Assembly (NCBI GenBank): GCA_030015575.1
Contig: CM057338.1
Location: forward strand, 773,215,864 to 773,279,863
Direction: 5' to 3'
DNA from: Agapanthus africanus
Taxonomy: Eukaryota; Streptophyta; Magnoliopsida; Asparagales; Amaryllidaceae
Length of the DNA: 64,000 bases
A program made the position numbers and the translations under genes. Below are positions 61,001 through 64,000 of this stretch, in pieces (the stretch's first letter is position 1; every line of letters starts with the position of its first letter). Under the pieces are notes generated by a model, which did no database searches, was not told the DNA's origin, and worked only from the letters and a program-made list of their open reading frames with translations.

Positions 61001-61383
61001 GTTTTCGCTCTGACGAGGGGCAGTATTTTGGACAGGTGGTCCAAGGCAATACTGAGGGTGGCATTGCGCAGGATACTGATTAAGTTCAGTTGACGATACA
61101 GTCTAAGAAGTTTGGATTTGGAGTTCATTTATTAGCTAGGTCTCATCAGGCATCTAGACATTCTAAGACAGGTATTGCTCATTTCGGGAGATGGCTTTCT
61201 CCACGAACTTGAGATATAGAGAGACATAGAAAGAAACATCTAGGCAGATCCACTCTCTGAGGCTTTTCCTCGAACGCAATAGTTTCGCAAACAAGCTTTG
61301 TGCGACTAACTAGTAGAGGAGTTGGGTGTTCGATATCACACGGGCTGTGAGTATACGACATCGCAATAATTAGCCTTGAGTGC
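58007..61383 (+). pseudogene. R11 gag-pol remnant
   Basis: It parallels R7's 27320-30730 almost throughout, including the tandem gag trace (from 58131 and from 58532), integrase traces near 59370-59430 and 59830-59870, an RT trace near 60340-60560 and an RNase H tail near 61240-61290. It is heavily broken. The close match to R7 shows that the decay was inherited rather than independent. Confidence 0.75.
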
Positions 61384-61394
61384 AAGTGGGAGAT
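61384..61394 (+). promoter_or_regulatory. R11 polypurine tract
   Basis: AAGTGGGAGAT abuts the 3' LTR, identical to R6 and R7. Confidence 0.85.
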
Positions 61395-63592
61395 TGTTGG
61401 AGATAGTGCCCTCAGAGTCAATTATTGGATCACAGGCACGTGATTGCAATGATTGAGGGAGGACCTATCCCGGTACGACAGTCTTACTCGAGATGATAGT
61501 TTGCTATCTGGTTTAACTTTATCATCGTGTACTGCTTTAGGTGACCTGACAGGTCGCTATTGCACGTTGATAGAGCCCCTAGGATTCTTGCTTGACTGCC
61601 GGCAGTATGAGGGCGATCATATACGTGGGAGCTGGTAGTCTATAAGCACATCCTTAAAAGGTCCCTAGTCGTGGGAGTTTCGAGACAGGGCATCGATACT
61701 CCAGAGTAGACTAGTGTATACAGTCGAGACCCCGACGAGGGGCGATGGCCGGTCTCACAAGCCACTGGTGTCAGTTGGTTCACCTAAGATGTATACAGGT
61801 GCTCATTGGGTTATGAGTACACCGGACAGGACTCGCCGGGAACATGCTAGTTGGTCTTATACCTGACGTCAGATAGCAGTTCCCAGGTGACATGTGTACA
61901 GGTTAGTTCATCGACCTGGGGATCGTCATTTGTTTCGTGTGAGTTCCCACTGTGCTTTGATTACTACCCTACCACGGCTCAAAGGAGTCGTGCAAACAGG
62001 TTTTAGTTGGGTACAGTCCCGAGCCACATGGAGGCAGTGAGCGGATCTTCAGGGGTTCGTCTCTCCCGGTATTGGGGGTGAGGTCGCGCTGTGTCTAGGA
62101 GATCCATTACACAAAGTCCTTGGCCAAGGCAGGAGATTTACTGGTAGGTATTCCAGTAGTATCTCAGGGTGTTCTGGGCTACACTCCGACACGACTTGTA
62201 CCGCTTTTGGGGGTCTGACTTTTACCCACCCCCTAGGCCCGACATGCGATGCTCATAGACGAACGGACTGGACTGTATGGATATTGTCACTGACAGGCTC
62301 AGTAGGGTGTCAGGATGAGTTCGCTCATCGACGTCCCTTTTGGTCAATAGCTGGTGGCCCGTTACGTATTGGCTTATATCTCTGACGTGCTAGTGGTTAA
62401 ATCCACAGCCAATGTATTGACGAGTCTTTAGAGTCCACCACACATTCAGTTACTCAGCTTTCGGGCGAAACTTTGTAGAGGCCGTATGGAGATATGGCAG
62501 GGTTCGATCAGATACGTGCGGTATTGCACAGATTGTGATCGGACAGTTTTTACTAGCCGGCTTTGGCTTAAGCCGGATCTTGGTATTTGATAGTGTAGTT
62601 TTGTCTCTTTGCATTTGTATCCGGACGGAATACAGATGCGGGTGTGTATGCACAGTATCGGGGTTTTCCTGTAATTTATTACGGGACCAGTTTTCTGGAG
62701 TTGCCAGTTTGCATTCTGTTCCGGCCGGTTTTCTCTTTTTCCTTCCCGGTCGGACTTTTCGTTGGAGGGTGTTAATTGCAAGTTTGCAATTAACATTTTG
62801 TGGAAGGGGTTTATTGCAAAAGGATTGATTTGATAGTATCTTTGCTCCATGATGCATTTATTAAGACATGATAGAGTATGGCAACTGGAAATGGCCGGCC
62901 ACTGTTTTGGGAATGGAGTGAAGTTTTAATTTTGTATGGTGGATTTATTTATATTGATTGCATTGAGCTCTTTAAATGAGTGTGCTGGAATTGTGTTAAG
63001 GGATTGATGAATTAATATATAAATACTCATTTGGTTGCATTGAAGAGAGAGTGAGTGCTGATGGTTTTTATTTTGGCTGAGCTCATCAAATATTCCTTCT
63101 TCCAGTGAGCAAAAAGAGATTGGTCGAGCTCAATTTTTTCCAAGCATGCTCCATTATTCCCTCAAGCATCCATGAATATCTTTGTGAAAAATTCCTCCAT
63201 CATGGCAACCATATTAAACCCCAAAGAGACAACGATTCTACATTATTCTACAGCAAATCTTGGGCGCGTCGGCTAGCCAACTTCGCGCCCGAGTTGCCTC
63301 GGTATTGAGGTGGGAGCCCGTAAAAGATACAGGCGATGTGGTGCCCTTCCGGCGAGGAGGCGACGACCGGAGTTTCCGCAGGAGATCGGGACGACGAGAT
63401 GAAGACCGGAGGACTCGGATCAGTCGGTACATCTCTTCCCTTTCTTGTTATTTAGCTAGGACAAGTTTAATGGCCCGATCCGGGGTTTAGTGTGCGGTGG
63501 TGCCGATTTGCAAAGTTCGCAAAATTAAAGTTTATCACCGCTTCCGCATTTGGCCGTCGGATTGACGGCCGGGGCGCCGCCGTGCACTTACA
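61395..63592 (+). repeat. R11 3' LTR
   Basis: 2198 bp, about 99% like the 5' copy by eye. Hairpin at 62771-62794; TATA-like box at 63016-63025. R9 sequence follows after the target copy GTAGG. Confidence 0.94.
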
Positions 63593-64000
63593 GTAGGAAG
63601 AACCGTTCCTAGCGTGTGTAGACATAGGACCGCATACATCACTATGTACCAGTCCTAAGAGTTCCGTAACTCTTTCTCCGTGTCCACTAAATGGAGTCTT
63701 GGTCATTTTTCCTTTGAGACATGAATGGCAAGTATCATAAGATGATAATTCAAACGAATTCAAATACCCATCCTTATGTAACTTAGCTAGCCGTGTCGCA
63801 TTGATATGACCAAGTCTACAATACCACAAGAAAGATTCGTTCATTTCTGAACTCTTCCTCTTGTGTGTGTTTTGTATATTAAGGACTGTATTTTGATTGA
63901 GAATGAATATGCCATTATGTAATGAGCCTGATCCAATCAACTTTTGATCTAGGAAGATGTTCATAACATTATCCGTTACTACAAAATTATATCCTTCTTT
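63593..64000 (-). pseudogene. pol: R9 protease-integrase linker region
   Basis: This is the minus-strand continuation of R9 upstream of R11. It carries IGSGSLHNGIFILNQN near 63900, the GAG-pre-integrase zinc box (FLWYCRLGHINATRLAKLHKDG near 63800, CHSCLKGKMTKTPF near 63700) and the first integrase acidic residue in HSDVCGPMSTHARNG near 63630. The frame looks open as far as seen. Gag, leader and 5' LTR of R9 lie right of the window. Confidence 0.85.

Larger units (their letters stand above)
53502..63592 (+). mobile_element. R11: Ty1/copia non-autonomous element
   Basis: Both LTRs are 2198 bp (53502-55699 and 61395-63592) and differ at about 17 positions by eye (about 0.8%). The target duplication GTAGG lies at 53497-53501 and 63593-63597. 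Primer site (55701-55713), leader modules and PPT (61384-61394) are present; the coding interior is the same heavily broken remnant as in R7. It is inserted in R9's integrase region in the opposite orientation. One of the youngest insertions in the window. Confidence 0.94.

Noticed and set aside
22825-63592. Segmental duplication or assembly duplication to explain R7 and R11
   Set aside because: Each has its own 5-bp target duplication and different flanks, and their LTR middles and hairpin arrays differ, so they are separate insertions.

Overview
The window looks like a gene-free, repeat-packed stretch of a large plant nuclear genome. I see no host gene, tRNA or rRNA. Nearly every base belongs to one of eleven LTR retrotransposons nested inside one another. 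Nine are Ty1/copia elements with very long LTRs, most about 1.9-2.2 kb, an initiator-Met-type primer site (TGGTATCAGAGCC), leaders of about 2-3 kb and the PPT AAGTGGGAGAT. LTR starts (TGTTAG or TGTTGG followed by a TGCCCTAGAGGC-like box) and Gag features recall the Angela/BARE lineage; that lineage call is from memory. Two pieces look Ty3/gypsy. All coding regions are fossils. The species cannot be named from this sequence.

Layout, with labels used throughout. R1 (1-1113) is a gypsy LTR end sitting in the 5' LTR of R2 (1114-10269, copia). R2 sits in the pol remnant of R3 (10270-13260, copia). R3 sits in the 5' LTR end of R4 (gypsy, 13261-13730). R4's gag start is interrupted by R5, a copia LTR seen as 13731-13994 and 34272-34802. 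Within R5 lie R6 (13995-34271, copia), whose 3' LTR holds R7 (22825-32933), and R8 (from 34803). R8's gag is interrupted by R9 (minus strand, 39509 to beyond the window). R9 carries R10 (39585-50024, minus) in its LTR and R11 (53502-63592, plus) in its integrase region. Target duplications of 5 bp with both copies visible mark R6 (CCTAG), R7 (CGTTT), R10 (CGAAC) and R11 (GTAGG). The nest is five levels deep: R4, R5, R8, R9, then R10 or R11.

By-eye LTR comparisons give about 2% difference for R6 and R10 and about 0.8-1% for R7, R11 and R2. This agrees with the nesting order and suggests insertions within roughly the last million years, if a grass-like rate applies. R6 and R9 keep well-preserved pol regions. 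R7 and R11 (one group) and R2 and R10 (another) share the same decayed interior although their LTRs are young, so they look like non-autonomous families moved in trans.

The most interesting signal is in the leaders. Six elements share an ordered series of short RNA hairpins whose stems differ between elements by compensating changes. They include a three-fold TTGAC...GTCAA hairpin array that appears to have been exchanged as a unit between groups. A conserved pyrimidine tract plus AG just before gag, with a GT site near the LTR end, suggests a leader intron. The R6 LTR also has a cluster of nine W-box cores around a long inverted repeat and a TATA tract.
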